From positions 1 to 64,000 of the forward strand of contig JAFLSY010000006.1 in assembly GCA_022510745.1 (NCBI GenBank): 64,000 nt of DNA, read 5' to 3'. This document shows, in pieces, positions 16,926 through 25,760 of the stretch (position 1 is the first letter of the stretch; every line of letters starts with the position of its first letter). Source of the stretch: Lachnospiraceae bacterium. Lineage in GTDB: Bacteria; Bacillota; Clostridia; Lachnospirales; Lachnospiraceae. Position numbers and translations under genes: made by a program. The notes beneath the pieces were generated by a model. That model saw nothing but the letters and a program-made list of their open reading frames with translations. It was not told the origin of the DNA and searched no databases.

Positions 16926-18296
16926 ATGGAGATCAGTGAGATTGTAAAGAAACAGAAAGAATTTTTTGCTGCAGGGGGAACCCGCAGTATGGCAAAACGG
17001 CTGGAGATACTGAAAAAGTTGCATCAGGCAATTAAGAATAGAGAAGAGCAGCTCTGTGAGGCGATACAGGCGGACTTAGGTAAAAGCGCTACAGAATCTT
17101 ATATGTGCGAAGTGGGACTGACCCTGTCGGAATTATCTTTCCAGATAAAGCATTTAAAAAAGTGGGCAAAGCCCAAACGTCGTAAAACGGATTTAGCTAA
17201 TTTTCCGGGGAAAAGCTTTGCTCTGCGGGAGCCCTATGGCTGCGTACTGATCATGTCCCCATGGAATTATCCTTTCTTACTCTGTATGGAACCCTTGGTT
17301 GGCGCCATTGCGGCTGGAAATTGCTGCGTTTTAAAGCCCTCCGCTTATTCGTCCCATACCTCTGCTGCAATCAAAGAACTGATTGAAGAAGTGTTTCCGG
17401 AAGAATATGTGGCGGTGATAGAAGGAGGCCGTGCAGAGAACAGAGCCCTGTTAGAGGAGCGCTTTGACTACATTTTCTTTACCGGCGGCATAAACGTAGG
17501 AAAAATGGTTTTACAAAAGGCGGCGGTATATCTGACTCCCGTCACGCTGGAGCTTGGCGGTAAGAGTCCCTGTATTGTGGAAAGAACTGCGGATTTGAAA
17601 TTGGCGGCGACCAGAATTGCTTTCGGAAAATATTTAAACTGCGGCCAGACCTGTGTGGCACCGGATTATCTGCTGATTGACAAAGCGGTCAAAAAAGACT
17701 TTCTGGAGCATTTCAAAGAGGCCATAACACAAATGTACGGGGAGAATGCTCTTCATAATCCCGACTACGGTAAAATTATTAATGAGAAGCATTTTGATAG
17801 GTTGAAAGCTTTGATAATACCGGAAAAGATTGTTTACGGCGGTCAGGGAAATCGTGAAACACTGCAGTTGGCACCTATGGTCATGGATCATGTGAGGGAG
17901 AGTGATGCCATTATGCAGGAAGAAATTTTCGGTCCTATTCTGCCGGTCATAGAATATGAGACTATAGATGAGGCATTTGAGTTCGTACAAAAAAGAGAGA
18001 AACCTCTTGCAGCTTATCTCTTTACAAGAAATAAAACTGTGGAGAAACGTTTTCTAAAAGAATTTTCCTTTGGGGGAGGCTGCATTAACGATACGATCGT
18101 GCATCTGGCTACATCCCGCATGGGCTTTGGGGGAGTCGGAAACAGTGGCATGGGGTCCTATCATGGGTGGAAAAGCTTTGAAACCTTTACTCATGAAAAA
18201 TGTATTCTGAAAAAATATCGCTGGCCGGATCTGCCGATTCGCTATCAGCCCTACGCTTCCGTTAAGGATAAGCTGGTGCATATATTTTTAAGATAA
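16926..18296 (+). CDS. Aldehyde dehydrogenase (class 3-like)
   Basis: 456 aa, NAD(P)-dependent oxidation of aldehydes to acids. SPWNYPFLLCMEPLVGAIAAG is the cofactor fold, LELGGKSPCIV has the catalytic glutamate and LNCGQTCVAPDY the catalytic cysteine. Short length and the hydrophobic tail (LVHIFLR) resemble class 3 or fatty-aldehyde dehydrogenases, some of which sit on membranes. With the upstream alcohol dehydrogenase and DegV it could turn a fatty alcohol into a fatty acid. The 3' terminator is shared with the convergent HerA-like gene. Confidence 0.92.
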   Translation: MEISEIVKKQKEFFAAGGTRSMAKRLEILKKLHQAIKNREEQLCEAIQADLGKSATESYMCEVGLTLSELSFQIKHLKKWAKPKRRKTDLANFPGKSFALREPYGCVLIMSPWNYPFLLCMEPLVGAIAAGNCCVLKPSAYSSHTSAAIKELIEEVFPEEYVAVIEGGRAENRALLEERFDYIFFTGGINVGKMVLQKAAVYLTPVTLELGGKSPCIVERTADLKLAATRIAFGKYLNCGQTCVAPDYLLIDKAVKKDFLEHFKEAITQMYGENALHNPDYGKIINEKHFDRLKALIIPEKIVYGGQGNRETLQLAPMVMDHVRESDAIMQEEIFGPILPVIEYETIDEAFEFVQKREKPLAAYLFTRNKTVEKRFLKEFSFGGGCINDTIVHLATSRMGFGGVGNSGMGSYHGWKSFETFTHEKCILKKYRWPDLPIRYQPYASVKDKLVHIFLR

Positions 18297-18314
18297 TAGA
18301 TAGGAAAACATAAA

Positions 18315-18350
18315 TTGGGTTCAGGCCGTAAGGTCTGAACCCAAAATCAT
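18315..18350. terminator. Bidirectional terminator
   Basis: TTGGGTTCAGGCC (18315-18327), loop GTAA, and GGTCTGAACCCAA (18332-18344), with one G-T pair in the 13-bp stem. T-rich sequence lies on both sides. It separates the plus-strand aldehyde dehydrogenase from the minus-strand HerA-like gene. Confidence 0.85.
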
Positions 18351-18352
18351 TT

Positions 18353-19897
18353 TTATAGTTTAAACAAAGTGTTTAAAATACCTCTGCCTAGGGAAGCACC
18401 CACATTGCCGCCCAGCTTTTTACCGAAGGAACCTCCCACGGAAGACCCGATGGAATTACCCAGTTCTCTGCCGATGGTGCCCGCTGCACTGCTGGCTACG
18501 CTCTTGGTGGCGGATTTGATCTGTCTGTTTTTTGCAGCTTCTTTCTTAGCGGCTTCTTTTGCTGCGGCAGCATCTGCTTTCGCTTTCTGTGCGGCGTCTG
18601 CATCAGATGCAAACTTACGCTGTAAAAATTCATAAGCAGAATCTCTGTCTATGGCATTGGAATATCTCACATATAAAAGATTGCTTTGAATCTGTTGCGT
18701 GCGGAAAGCATCGTCCAAAGCACCCATCTGGCTCTGGGGAGGCAGCATTGTGCATTTCTCCACGATAGTGGGAACGCCGTTCTCATCCAGAACGGAAACC
18801 AACGCCTCACCGATTCCAAGCTGCAGCAGGGTATCATAGGTATCGAAATCGGGATTTGCTCTGTAAGACTGAGCTGCTGCCTTAGCTGCCTTCTGCTCCG
18901 TGGGAGTATATGCATGGAGCGCATGCTGTACTTTGTTGCCCAACTGGCTTAATACCCCATTGGGGATGTCCTTGGGATTCTGGGTAATGAAATAAATACC
19001 CACACCTTTAGAACGAATCAACTTTACAACCTGTTCTATTTTATCCAAAAGCACCTTGGAAGCATTGTCAAAGAGCAGATGGGCTTCGTCGAAGAAGAAG
19101 ACCATACGGGGTTTCTCCAAATCCCCAGCCTCGGGCAGGGTTTCAAAGAGCTCCGACATCATCCAGAGCATAAAGGTTGCATACATGGTAGGACTGTTAA
19201 TGAGTTTTTGGCAGTCCAGAATATGAATGGTGCCTTTTCCGCTGGTGTCGGTAGAAAACCAGTCGGTAATATTTAAAGCGGGTTCACCGAAGAACAACTC
19301 GCCGCCTTCGCTCTCTAAAGCAACAACAGCTCTGGTAATGGCGCCCAAGCTGGCTTTGGCCATGTTGCCGTATTTTGCAGCATATTCCGTGGCATTTTCC
19401 GTCACATATTGGAGCATGGAGCGCAAATCCTTGGTATCTATCAGCAATAAGCCTTCATCATCCGCAATCTTGAAAATGATGGTCAGTATATCTGACTGTG
19501 TATTGTTCAGTCCCATGATTCTGCTTAACAGTAACGGCCCCATTTCCGAAATAGTGGTACGCAGGGGCATTCCCTTTTCGGCGTATACATCCCAGAAAGC
19601 AGTGGGATATGCGTGGAAATCAAAACCTTCCGCGGTCAGACCAAACTCATCCACTCTTTTCTTTACGGATTCATTTTCTGTACCGGGACGGCACATACCT
19701 GCCAGATCTCCTTTTACATCGGCCAAAAAAACCGGCACGCCGCAGTCGCTGAAGGACTCCGCCATAACCTTTAAGGTTACAGTCTTACCGGTACCCGTCG
19801 CCCCCGCTATCATTCCGTGGCGGTTTGCCATGCCCGGATAAATGGATACTTTTTTATCGCCTGCTTTACCAATCCATATCTTATTGTCCTGTAACAT
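18353..19897 (-). CDS. HerA-like ATPase, DUF853 family
   Basis: 514 aa. The N-terminal half has Walker A GATGTGKT (about 31-38) and VFLADVKGDLAGM; Walker B is RMVFFFDEAHLLF, followed by the arginine/sensor region RSKGVGIYFITQNP. This is the DUF853 (YjgR-like) branch of the FtsK/HerA motor superfamily, assumed to act on DNA or as a hexameric ATPase, with no settled role. The C-terminus is an Ala/Lys-rich helix (about 430-470) and a Gly/Ser-rich tail that repeats G-x-S-x-G. No NurA-type nuclease gene is adjacent. Monocistronic: AGGAGGCACGG-type ribosome site, terminator after the stop. Confidence 0.88.
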   Translation of the reverse strand: MLQDNKIWIGKAGDKKVSIYPGMANRHGMIAGATGTGKTVTLKVMAESFSDCGVPVFLADVKGDLAGMCRPGTENESVKKRVDEFGLTAEGFDFHAYPTAFWDVYAEKGMPLRTTISEMGPLLLSRIMGLNNTQSDILTIIFKIADDEGLLLIDTKDLRSMLQYVTENATEYAAKYGNMAKASLGAITRAVVALESEGGELFFGEPALNITDWFSTDTSGKGTIHILDCQKLINSPTMYATFMLWMMSELFETLPEAGDLEKPRMVFFFDEAHLLFDNASKVLLDKIEQVVKLIRSKGVGIYFITQNPKDIPNGVLSQLGNKVQHALHAYTPTEQKAAKAAAQSYRANPDFDTYDTLLQLGIGEALVSVLDENGVPTIVEKCTMLPPQSQMGALDDAFRTQQIQSNLLYVRYSNAIDRDSAYEFLQRKFASDADAAQKAKADAAAAKEAAKKEAAKNRQIKSATKSVASSAAGTIGRELGNSIGSSVGGSFGKKLGGNVGASLGRGILNTLFKL

Positions 19898-20015
19898 ATT
19901 CCGTGCCTCCTGTGTATAACCTTATATACTACTATTTTACGATATGTCACATGTATTTTCAAGGTTATTCTGATAGTGCGGATTTACCCTATATTAGAAA
20001 GAACCTTTAATAAGA

Positions 20016-20264
20016 TTATAATGTTTTTCGCATTTTATCTATCAAGTCTTGGTCGCACTCGGCAATCGCCATGATGACGTCGTCCGCCATACCGCGCATC
20101 AGCATGTTTCTGACTATGGTACGGGTTCTTTCATCCGCACCTATACTTCTCTCTTCTTCTGCCCATTCTCTTACTGCCTGGCACATATTGTATACCTCCC
20201 TATTCTCATTATCCTTTTCCATGTACTTTTTCCGTTCTCTCCAAATGGAAGGCATATCCAGCAT
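20016..20264 (-). CDS. Small protein resembling the tail of Rpn/PD-(D/E)xK transposase-like nucleases
   Basis: 82 aa if started at 20264, 68 aa if started at the inner ATG at 20222. The segment EVYNMCQAVREWAEEERSIG followed by a helix and ADDVIMAIAECDQDLIDKM resembles the C-terminal tail of Rpn-type recombination-promoting nucleases (putative transposases). No nuclease core is present, and the frame is closed by TGA just upstream, so it is a remnant or an independent small gene. A near-consensus promoter at 20398-20426 and a leader of about 130 bases drive toward it. Neither start has a strong ribosome site. Confidence 0.5.
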   Translation of the reverse strand: MLDMPSIWRERKKYMEKDNENREVYNMCQAVREWAEEERSIGADERTRTIVRNMLMRGMADDVIMAIAECDQDLIDKMRKTL

Positions 20265-20397
20265 TAGGCATCAAAGCCCGGCCTACGGCATGCCCTGACA
20301 ACATCTCTGCCACTTATAAAATTTCGTTTTGAGTAAGGTGGCAGAACTTGCCCGGAATGTGCTGACTGCACGCTTCTTGATTACTCTGAATGAACTG
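20265..20397 (-). ncRNA. Untranslated leader or small RNA with strong hairpin
   Basis: Transcription from the promoter at 20398-20426 would run through this stretch for about 130 bases before the small gene. GTTCTGCCAC-type and GTGGCAGAG-type arms (around 20307-20313 and 20338-20344) form a hairpin with a 24-base AT-rich loop. A second, GC-rich part with GGGCATGCC and GGCCGGGC follows. I could not match it to a known riboswitch, 6S, SRP or tmRNA pattern by eye. Confidence 0.35.
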
Positions 20398-20426
20398 ATT
20401 GTAGCTTATTGAGTCAATTTTGTCAA
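20398..20426 (-). promoter_or_regulatory. Near-consensus sigma-A promoter
   Basis: On the minus strand TTGACA (20426-20421), a 17-base spacer and TACAAT (20403-20398). It points toward the leader and the small nuclease-tail gene. The match is much better than expected for so small an open frame. Confidence 0.75.
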
Positions 20427-20633
20427 CAATATTTTGAAATATTATGTACGTTAAATAATTCTAACAGATATACAAAAAGCACTCACTTTGCGCAGACGTT
20501 ATTGATTCCAGCACCCATCATTGACATAGAGGACTTCCGCCTGCTCATAAACCTCCTGCCGTGCATTTTCTGCAGAGAAATCCTGCAGGTAAAAGGTTTC
20601 CTCTCAATGAAAAATACAACACAAGGAAAAGGC
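20427..20633. other. Gene-poor stretch before the sigma/anti-sigma operon
   Basis: AT-rich spacer between the minus-strand promoter at 20426 and the terminator at 20634. Short open frames exist on both strands but have no ribosome site, no recognisable motif and conflicting overlap. I see nothing here that I can support as a gene. Confidence 0.5.
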
Positions 20634-20658
20634 AGAGGGGCAAGATAATTGCCCCTCT
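20634..20658 (-). terminator. Terminator hairpin after the anti-sigma gene
   Basis: A perfect 10-bp stem, AGAGGGGCAA and TTGCCCCTCT, with a 5-base loop. On the minus strand it is followed by GCCTTTTCC. It lies 75 bases past the stop of the anti-sigma gene. Confidence 0.7.
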
Positions 20659-20733
20659 TGTATTCTATTTGTAATTGACAGCTACAGAGTGTTAAGCCTA
20701 GTATTGTAGCCGCTATTTTCAATAAGATTCCCT

Positions 20734-21702
20734 TTATTGTTTTCTCCTTTTGCTGATGCCGGAAATAAATAAAATAATTCCTGCAAAGGTACAGCCGAGC
20801 AGAAGCAACCATTTCACATTGCCGTCAATCGTACCGGTATTCCAGATTAACAGCTTAAGCGTCGGCAGAGGAAGTTTAATTCCGATCCAAGCATTGATAA
20901 GGTTATCTGCAAAAAAACTAAAAGTGCCTATAAGTATCGTGCATATTCCGGCTTTTATCAGTCCGTTAAATCTGGAGTATCGAATTAGTAGGAACAGAAG
21001 CCATGCAAGTGCCACAAACGGCAACGAAACAGCAGATGCAATTCGCCAGAACCCCGACGATTTGGAATAAAGCCCGATACTAAGCATCATCAACACGAAC
21101 AACAATGTGATTGCCGTCATGACCGTCAGACCCTTTTGCCTGCCAAGCAAAGATTTTAACGGTTTTACATAAACAGCAAACGGAAGAAAGCACACTGAGA
21201 ATCCAAACAGTACCGATGACGATACAACGAAAAACCAGCTTCCGTGTGTGTAAATGCAGATGACTCCGAAAAGCAGGAGCAGACTGACAGTAAATGTACA
21301 AAATGTCCATAGCAGCTTGTTTTCCGGCATCATCAGTGGTACAACAATCAAGGATGCCGCAGTGATAAGTGAAGCAAAAACAATAAAAAACCAGTTCAGC
21401 GCCGCACCGGATGCAAGGTTAACGATTAGACATACTAGAATTGGAATCATAAAAATTCCGGCAATCACAGCGCCCGCAATAGTGGATTTTTGTTTAAAGA
21501 ATTTGGCTTGATGGAGAATTACGTTTTCTGTTTCTGATTTCAGATCGGTTTCAATTTCTGTATTGCGTATTTGTTGCAAAAGCGTAGAGCAATCCCTGCA
21601 ATCAGTAAGATGCTCGTCAACAAGTTCTCTGCTTTCATCACTGCATATCTGATCCACATAGAGTGGAAGAAGATCGTGGATAACATTACAATTCAGTTTC
21701 AT
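20734..21702 (-). CDS. Membrane anti-sigma factor with zinc-finger domain
   Basis: 322 aa. The N-terminal 45 residues (NCNVIHDLLPLYVDQICSDE then DEHLTDCRDCSTLL) are the H-x3-C-x2-C anti-sigma zinc-binding domain. About seven hydrophobic helices follow between about 75 and 315, which is large for a classical anti-sigma factor but common in clostridial ones. It should hold the adjacent ECF sigma factor inactive at the membrane until a signal arrives. The ATG at 21702 has AAGGGTG upstream and lies inside the end of the sigma gene (17-base overlap), so the two are translationally coupled. Confidence 0.85.
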   Translation of the reverse strand: MKLNCNVIHDLLPLYVDQICSDESRELVDEHLTDCRDCSTLLQQIRNTEIETDLKSETENVILHQAKFFKQKSTIAGAVIAGIFMIPILVCLIVNLASGAALNWFFIVFASLITAASLIVVPLMMPENKLLWTFCTFTVSLLLLFGVICIYTHGSWFFVVSSSVLFGFSVCFLPFAVYVKPLKSLLGRQKGLTVMTAITLLFVLMMLSIGLYSKSSGFWRIASAVSLPFVALAWLLFLLIRYSRFNGLIKAGICTILIGTFSFFADNLINAWIGIKLPLPTLKLLIWNTGTIDGNVKWLLLLGCTFAGIILFISGISKRRKQ

Positions 21703-22186
21703 AAACATTCACCCTTTCTTGAAGTTTTAGTTTGGCGCGATGATACGTGACCCTCGCCCAATTTTCTGTTCTTTCAAAAACGCTGCCAATTTCCCGGAAA
21801 GACAGCTCCCCAAATATCCGCATCTCAAACACTTTGCGATAAGGCTCTTCCAATTCATTCAAAGCTAAATGAATCCGATAAGATGTATCAAGGTCTTCAA
21901 TTTCACGTTCGATATTGATATCGCTGGAGGCATTTGTATCGGGCGCTATTCCATTATTTTTTGACTGTCGACGTATTTCATCCAAAAACAGATTCTTGGC
22001 GATAGCACAAAGCCATGTCATTACGTTTGATTCTCCACGAAACGTATTTTTTGCGGTAAAAGCCTTGTAAAATGTTTCCTGTGTAATCTCCTCTGCTATG
22101 TATTGTTTTTTGGCAAGTGTCATGACGTAAGAATAAACCCGCATATAGTACGTTTCATACAGTTTTTTAAACGCTTCCTTCTCCAC
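21686..22186 (-). CDS. ECF-type RNA polymerase sigma factor
   Basis: 166 aa, with sigma region 2 (FKKLYETYYMRVYSYVMTLA, AEEITQETFYKAF, TWLCAIAKNLFLDEIRR) and region 4 (LEEPYRKVFEMRIFGELSFREIG). It directs RNA polymerase to ECF-type promoters. One such promoter, TGTAAC-N16-CGTCTA, lies immediately upstream, indicating positive autoregulation. The downstream anti-sigma gene overlaps it. AAAGAGGTGAT ribosome site. Envelope stress or antimicrobial peptides are plausible signals, given the three peptide-transporter modules nearby, but that is inference. Confidence 0.92.
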   Translation of the reverse strand: MEKEAFKKLYETYYMRVYSYVMTLAKKQYIAEEITQETFYKAFTAKNTFRGESNVMTWLCAIAKNLFLDEIRRQSKNNGIAPDTNASSDINIEREIEDLDTSYRIHLALNELEEPYRKVFEMRIFGELSFREIGSVFERTENWARVTYHRAKLKLQERVNVYETEL

Positions 22187-22220
22187 GTGTCATCACCTCT
22201 TTTTCTGTGACTTCATTGGT

Positions 22221-22248
22221 TAGACGGATGAATTTCGGTTATGTTACA
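22221..22248 (-). promoter_or_regulatory. ECF sigma-type promoter of the sigma/anti-sigma operon
   Basis: Minus strand: TGTAAC (22248-22243), 16-base spacer, CGTCTA (22226-22221). This matches the general layout of Firmicute ECF promoters (an AAC-containing -35 element, 16 bases, and CGT at -10). It is 35 bases from the sigma gene start, as expected for self-activation. Confidence 0.75.
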
Positions 22249-22500
22249 AAAAATTTTATTTTTTAATCTGAAAACATGTTGTAGTCTATATCATACTATA
22301 TCTGCGACTGAATCATCAAGATATTGGAGAAACATGAGTTTCTCAAAGATTGTGTAGTTGCGAAAATATCACGAGGGAAAGAGTAAAGGCAAACTCACTT
22401 ATCAAAATAATATTATGGAATTGAAATCCTCACTGTCCCGATTTAAGGATTATTTAATAATTCCCATGCTACGGTACTAATACACTCAGCAGATTTGTTA
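22249..22500. other. Intergenic region between sigma operon and transporter module
   Basis: No gene seen. It contains a perfect 7-bp hairpin (GAGAAAC, loop ATGA, GTTTCTC at 22326-22343) and a weak pair of TTAAG/TTAAT half-sites 11 bases apart (22443-22458), which could bind the OmpR-type regulator of the downstream module. Otherwise AT-rich and featureless. Confidence 0.4.
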
Positions 22501-22529
22501 TTGACGTAACAAAAAATGCGCAGTATAAA
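22501..22529 (+). promoter_or_regulatory. Promoter of the first ABC/two-component module
   Basis: TTGACG (22501-22506), 17-base spacer, TATAAA (22524-22529). It gives a leader of about 35 bases ending in ATAAAGGAG before the permease ATG at 22570. Confidence 0.7.
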
Positions 22530-22569
22530 ATAAATGCCGATTTTATTGGCGGGATAAAGGAGTTTACTT

Positions 22570-24948
22570 ATGTTTTTCAGAATTTTAAGGAAAGACTTAA
22601 AGCGTAAAAAGACCATGAACATTATCATTCTTTTGTTCGTGATCCTTGCCACCATGTTCGTAGCCAGCAGCGTGAACAATATTTTTACAGTGATGAACGG
22701 GTTAGACTATTATTTTGAAAAGGCCGGACTAACCCAAAACTATTTTATCGTATCCCGGACAGGGGAGGGTGGGGCGTCACTGGAAAACTTACTCACCTCA
22801 CAGCCGTCGATAAGAGATTATCGTGCAGAACCTCAGATTATGGTCAACAGTGATTATTTTACAATGGATGGTACAAAAGTATTTAATTATACCAATATAG
22901 GCTTAATTCTCTCTCTGGAAAATATGCAGCTGAATTATTTCGATGAAGACAATAATATCATTACGAAGATAAATCCGGGAGAGGTCTATATTACAGGAAA
23001 TATTATAGAAAAGAGTAATTTAAACAGCGGTGATACCATTGTGTTGGAGCATAACGGCACTACGCTTTCCCTTACTATCGCAGGTTCAGGAAAAGATGCT
23101 GTTTTCGGTTCGGTTTTTATAAACAATCCCCGTTTTATCATCCATCCGGATGACTATGAAAAGCTTATGGAGAATGAAACCATAGAACAGTATTTTTCCA
23201 CCCAAATTTACTATATATCCACCGACGACATCATTTCATTAAAAGATGCCGTTTCAGAAGAAAGCGGTATCCTTTTTGACGGGGATATCTCCTTAATCAG
23301 GATGACCTATTCTGTACCCATGATCATTGCGGGCGTTTTGTTAGTAGTGAGTATCGGTCTGATTTTTGTATCATTTACGGTTCTTCGCTTTACCATCGGC
23401 TTCACTATAGCCGAAGAATTTAGGGAAATCGGTGTTATGAAAGCAATCGGCATAGGAAACGGCAGCTTACGCCTTCTGTATATTACGAAGTATCTGGGCA
23501 TAGCGATCCTGGGTGCCGTTATAGGGTTTGGAGCTTCCATTCCCTTTGGCAATATGCTCTTAGTAAGCGTCTCGAAAAACATGGTTCTTGGCAGCAAAAA
23601 CAGTTTGCTTACAAGTTTTCTTTGCTCGGCAGGGGTAGTGGCTGTCATTCTGCTCTTCTGCTATTCCTGTACGAAAAAGGTCAATAAACTCTCTCCGGTA
23701 GATGCTGTCAGAAACGGACAGACCGGTGAACGCTTTGGTAAAAAGAGTCTTTTTCACCTTGGAAAAAGCAGATTGGGAACTACGGGTTTTCTTGCTCTCA
23801 ATGACCTGTTCAGCAGTCCAAAACAATTTGGCATTATTACAGCCGTATTTTCTACCTGTCTGCTCTTAGTCATGATACTTGCCAATACAGCCAATACTCT
23901 GTGCAGCGATAAACTGATACCTCTTTTCGGCGTGACCTACAGCGATGCATATATGGTTGATACCAGCCGTGCAGTGAAAATGATGAACCTCAGTGAAGGG
24001 GATGAAATTGTCTATGAGACACTGAAAGAAGTCGAAGATATTCTGGCGGAGAACGGTATGCCCGCTGAATGTGTGGTAGAAGTGCAGTATAAATATTCCG
24101 TGAGCTTTAACGGGCACTCTGTAAAACTCAGCTTCCAGCAGGGTAAAGGCCCTCACGCTGACGAATATGTTTATCAAGAAGGAAGCGCGCCTTCTAATGA
24201 ATATGAAATTGCCCTGACGTCACAGGCGGCAGAGTTGATCGGTGCGCATATCGGTGATACGGTATCCATAAATATTGGCGGCGAAGAGAAAGAATATATG
24301 GTTACTGCTTTCTTCTCCACATTTAACCAGATGGGAGAATTAGGCAGACTGCACGAAGATGCTAATACCAATATGCATGAATCAACCGGTTCTATGGCCA
24401 TACAGATTGCGTTTACCGATCATCCCGGCAGTTCTGAAATAGCTGAAAGAATTGAGCGAATGAAAGAACTTTTTAATAATGAAAATATATTCACTGCGGC
24501 AGAATATGTAGATGACTGCACGGGCGCTTCCGATACGGTACGTACGGTTGAGTATCTGGTGCTCATGATCACACTGATTATTACCGCATTGGTGACTGTG
24601 CTCATGGAACGATCCTTCATAACAAAGGAAAAGAGTGAAATCGCCCTTATGAAGGCCATGGGTTTTGGCAGCAATAAGATTATAGCGCAGCATATCCTTC
24701 GCTTTTGTTTTGTTGTAGTCCTGTCCACGGCAATTGCCGCTGCCCTGTGTCTGCCGCTCACAAAGCTTTGCATTGACCCTATCTTCTCAATGATGGGTAT
24801 TGCATACGGCATGGAATATCAGATCAAACCCATTGAAGTATTTGTGATCTGTCCCCTTGCCATACTGGGAATCACAGTGATAAGCGCTTTTCTCACCTCA
24901 TTATATACAGGAACCATTACTGCATCGCAGACCTCAAATATTGAATAA
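22570..24948 (+). CDS. FtsX-like ABC transporter permease (module 1)
   Basis: 792 aa. A first membrane helix (about 18-38) is followed by an extracellular domain of about 210 residues, three or four helices (about 250-370), a second extracellular domain (about 435-650) and a C-terminal FtsX core with AEEFREIGVMKAIG and EKSEIALMKAMGFG coupling motifs in the two halves. This is the tandem MacB/FtsX layout of transporters that remove or sense antimicrobial peptides or lipoproteins. It heads the operon permease-ATPase-response regulator-kinase, with 17 bases to the ATPase gene. Confidence 0.88.
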   Translation: MFFRILRKDLKRKKTMNIIILLFVILATMFVASSVNNIFTVMNGLDYYFEKAGLTQNYFIVSRTGEGGASLENLLTSQPSIRDYRAEPQIMVNSDYFTMDGTKVFNYTNIGLILSLENMQLNYFDEDNNIITKINPGEVYITGNIIEKSNLNSGDTIVLEHNGTTLSLTIAGSGKDAVFGSVFINNPRFIIHPDDYEKLMENETIEQYFSTQIYYISTDDIISLKDAVSEESGILFDGDISLIRMTYSVPMIIAGVLLVVSIGLIFVSFTVLRFTIGFTIAEEFREIGVMKAIGIGNGSLRLLYITKYLGIAILGAVIGFGASIPFGNMLLVSVSKNMVLGSKNSLLTSFLCSAGVVAVILLFCYSCTKKVNKLSPVDAVRNGQTGERFGKKSLFHLGKSRLGTTGFLALNDLFSSPKQFGIITAVFSTCLLLVMILANTANTLCSDKLIPLFGVTYSDAYMVDTSRAVKMMNLSEGDEIVYETLKEVEDILAENGMPAECVVEVQYKYSVSFNGHSVKLSFQQGKGPHADEYVYQEGSAPSNEYEIALTSQAAELIGAHIGDTVSINIGGEEKEYMVTAFFSTFNQMGELGRLHEDANTNMHESTGSMAIQIAFTDHPGSSEIAERIERMKELFNNENIFTAAEYVDDCTGASDTVRTVEYLVLMITLIITALVTVLMERSFITKEKSEIALMKAMGFGSNKIIAQHILRFCFVVVLSTAIAAALCLPLTKLCIDPIFSMMGIAYGMEYQIKPIEVFVICPLAILGITVISAFLTSLYTGTITASQTSNIE

Positions 24949-24965
24949 AGAAAGGAAGATAAACC

Positions 24966-25733
24966 ATGGAAAAAACTTTGGAAGTAAGAGATCTTTGCAA
25001 AACATATATCGCAAATAAACGGCAGAATAATGTCTTAAAAAATATTAATTTTACGGTAGAAAAAGGGGAAATGGTGGCCATTATGGGCCCCTCCGGTTCC
25101 GGAAAATCCACACTGCTCTACACCGTTTCGGGTATGGATCATACCACCTCCGGGGAGGTTCTTTTTGACGGCAGGGATATCGCCGCCATGTCAGAGTCCG
25201 AACTTGCAAAACTACGCTTGGATGAAATGGGTTTTATTTTTCAACAGATGTATATGTTGAAAAATCTCTCGGTGCTGGATAATATTCTGCTGCCCGCTAT
25301 ACATTCTAAACGCAACACCTTAAGCCGCAGGGAAAAACTGGAAGCCGGTCAAAATTTAATGCGCCGTCTTGGCATTATTGACATTGCCGATCATGATATT
25401 AATGAGGTTTCCGGCGGACAATTGCAAAGAGCATGTATCTGCCGCAGTATGATCAATAAACCCAAGATGATCTTTGCGGATGAACCTACCGGTGCCCTAA
25501 ACCGTACCTCATCGGAAGAAGTAATGGAAGAACTTTCTAAATTAAATCAGGACGGTACCACCATTATGCTGGTGACCCATGATGCAAGAGTGGCCGCAAA
25601 ATGTTCCCGTGTGCTCTTTATTGTTGACGGCAATATCAAGGGCGAGTATCATTTGGATAAATACACCTCACTTACACAAATGAGGGAGAGAGAACGTTCC
25701 ATTAACAACTGGCTTATGGAAATGGGCTGGTAG
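24966..25733 (+). CDS. ABC transporter ATP-binding protein (module 1)
   Basis: 255 aa, MacB/LolD-like ATPase. Walker A GPSGSGKS, the Q-loop IFQQMYM, the signature VSGGQLQRA, Walker B MIFADEPTGALN and the H-loop VTHDARVAA are all intact. It energises the FtsX permease encoded just upstream. The C-terminal tail ends NNWLMEMGW; the module 2 ATPase ends in the closely similar NAWLSSMEW, so the two modules are paralogous. The response regulator starts 27 bases later. Confidence 0.93.
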   Translation: MEKTLEVRDLCKTYIANKRQNNVLKNINFTVEKGEMVAIMGPSGSGKSTLLYTVSGMDHTTSGEVLFDGRDIAAMSESELAKLRLDEMGFIFQQMYMLKNLSVLDNILLPAIHSKRNTLSRREKLEAGQNLMRRLGIIDIADHDINEVSGGQLQRACICRSMINKPKMIFADEPTGALNRTSSEEVMEELSKLNQDGTTIMLVTHDARVAAKCSRVLFIVDGNIKGEYHLDKYTSLTQMRERERSINNWLMEMGW

Positions 25734-25760
25734 GTTTCAGCTTGATAAAGGCGGTAATAT

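Noticed and set aside
19227..19841. 204-codon plus-strand open frame
   Set aside because: Antisense to the HerA-like ATPase with intact Walker motifs.
20409..20648. 79-codon plus-strand open frame
   Set aside because: Overlaps a minus-strand promoter and terminator; no ribosome site or domain.
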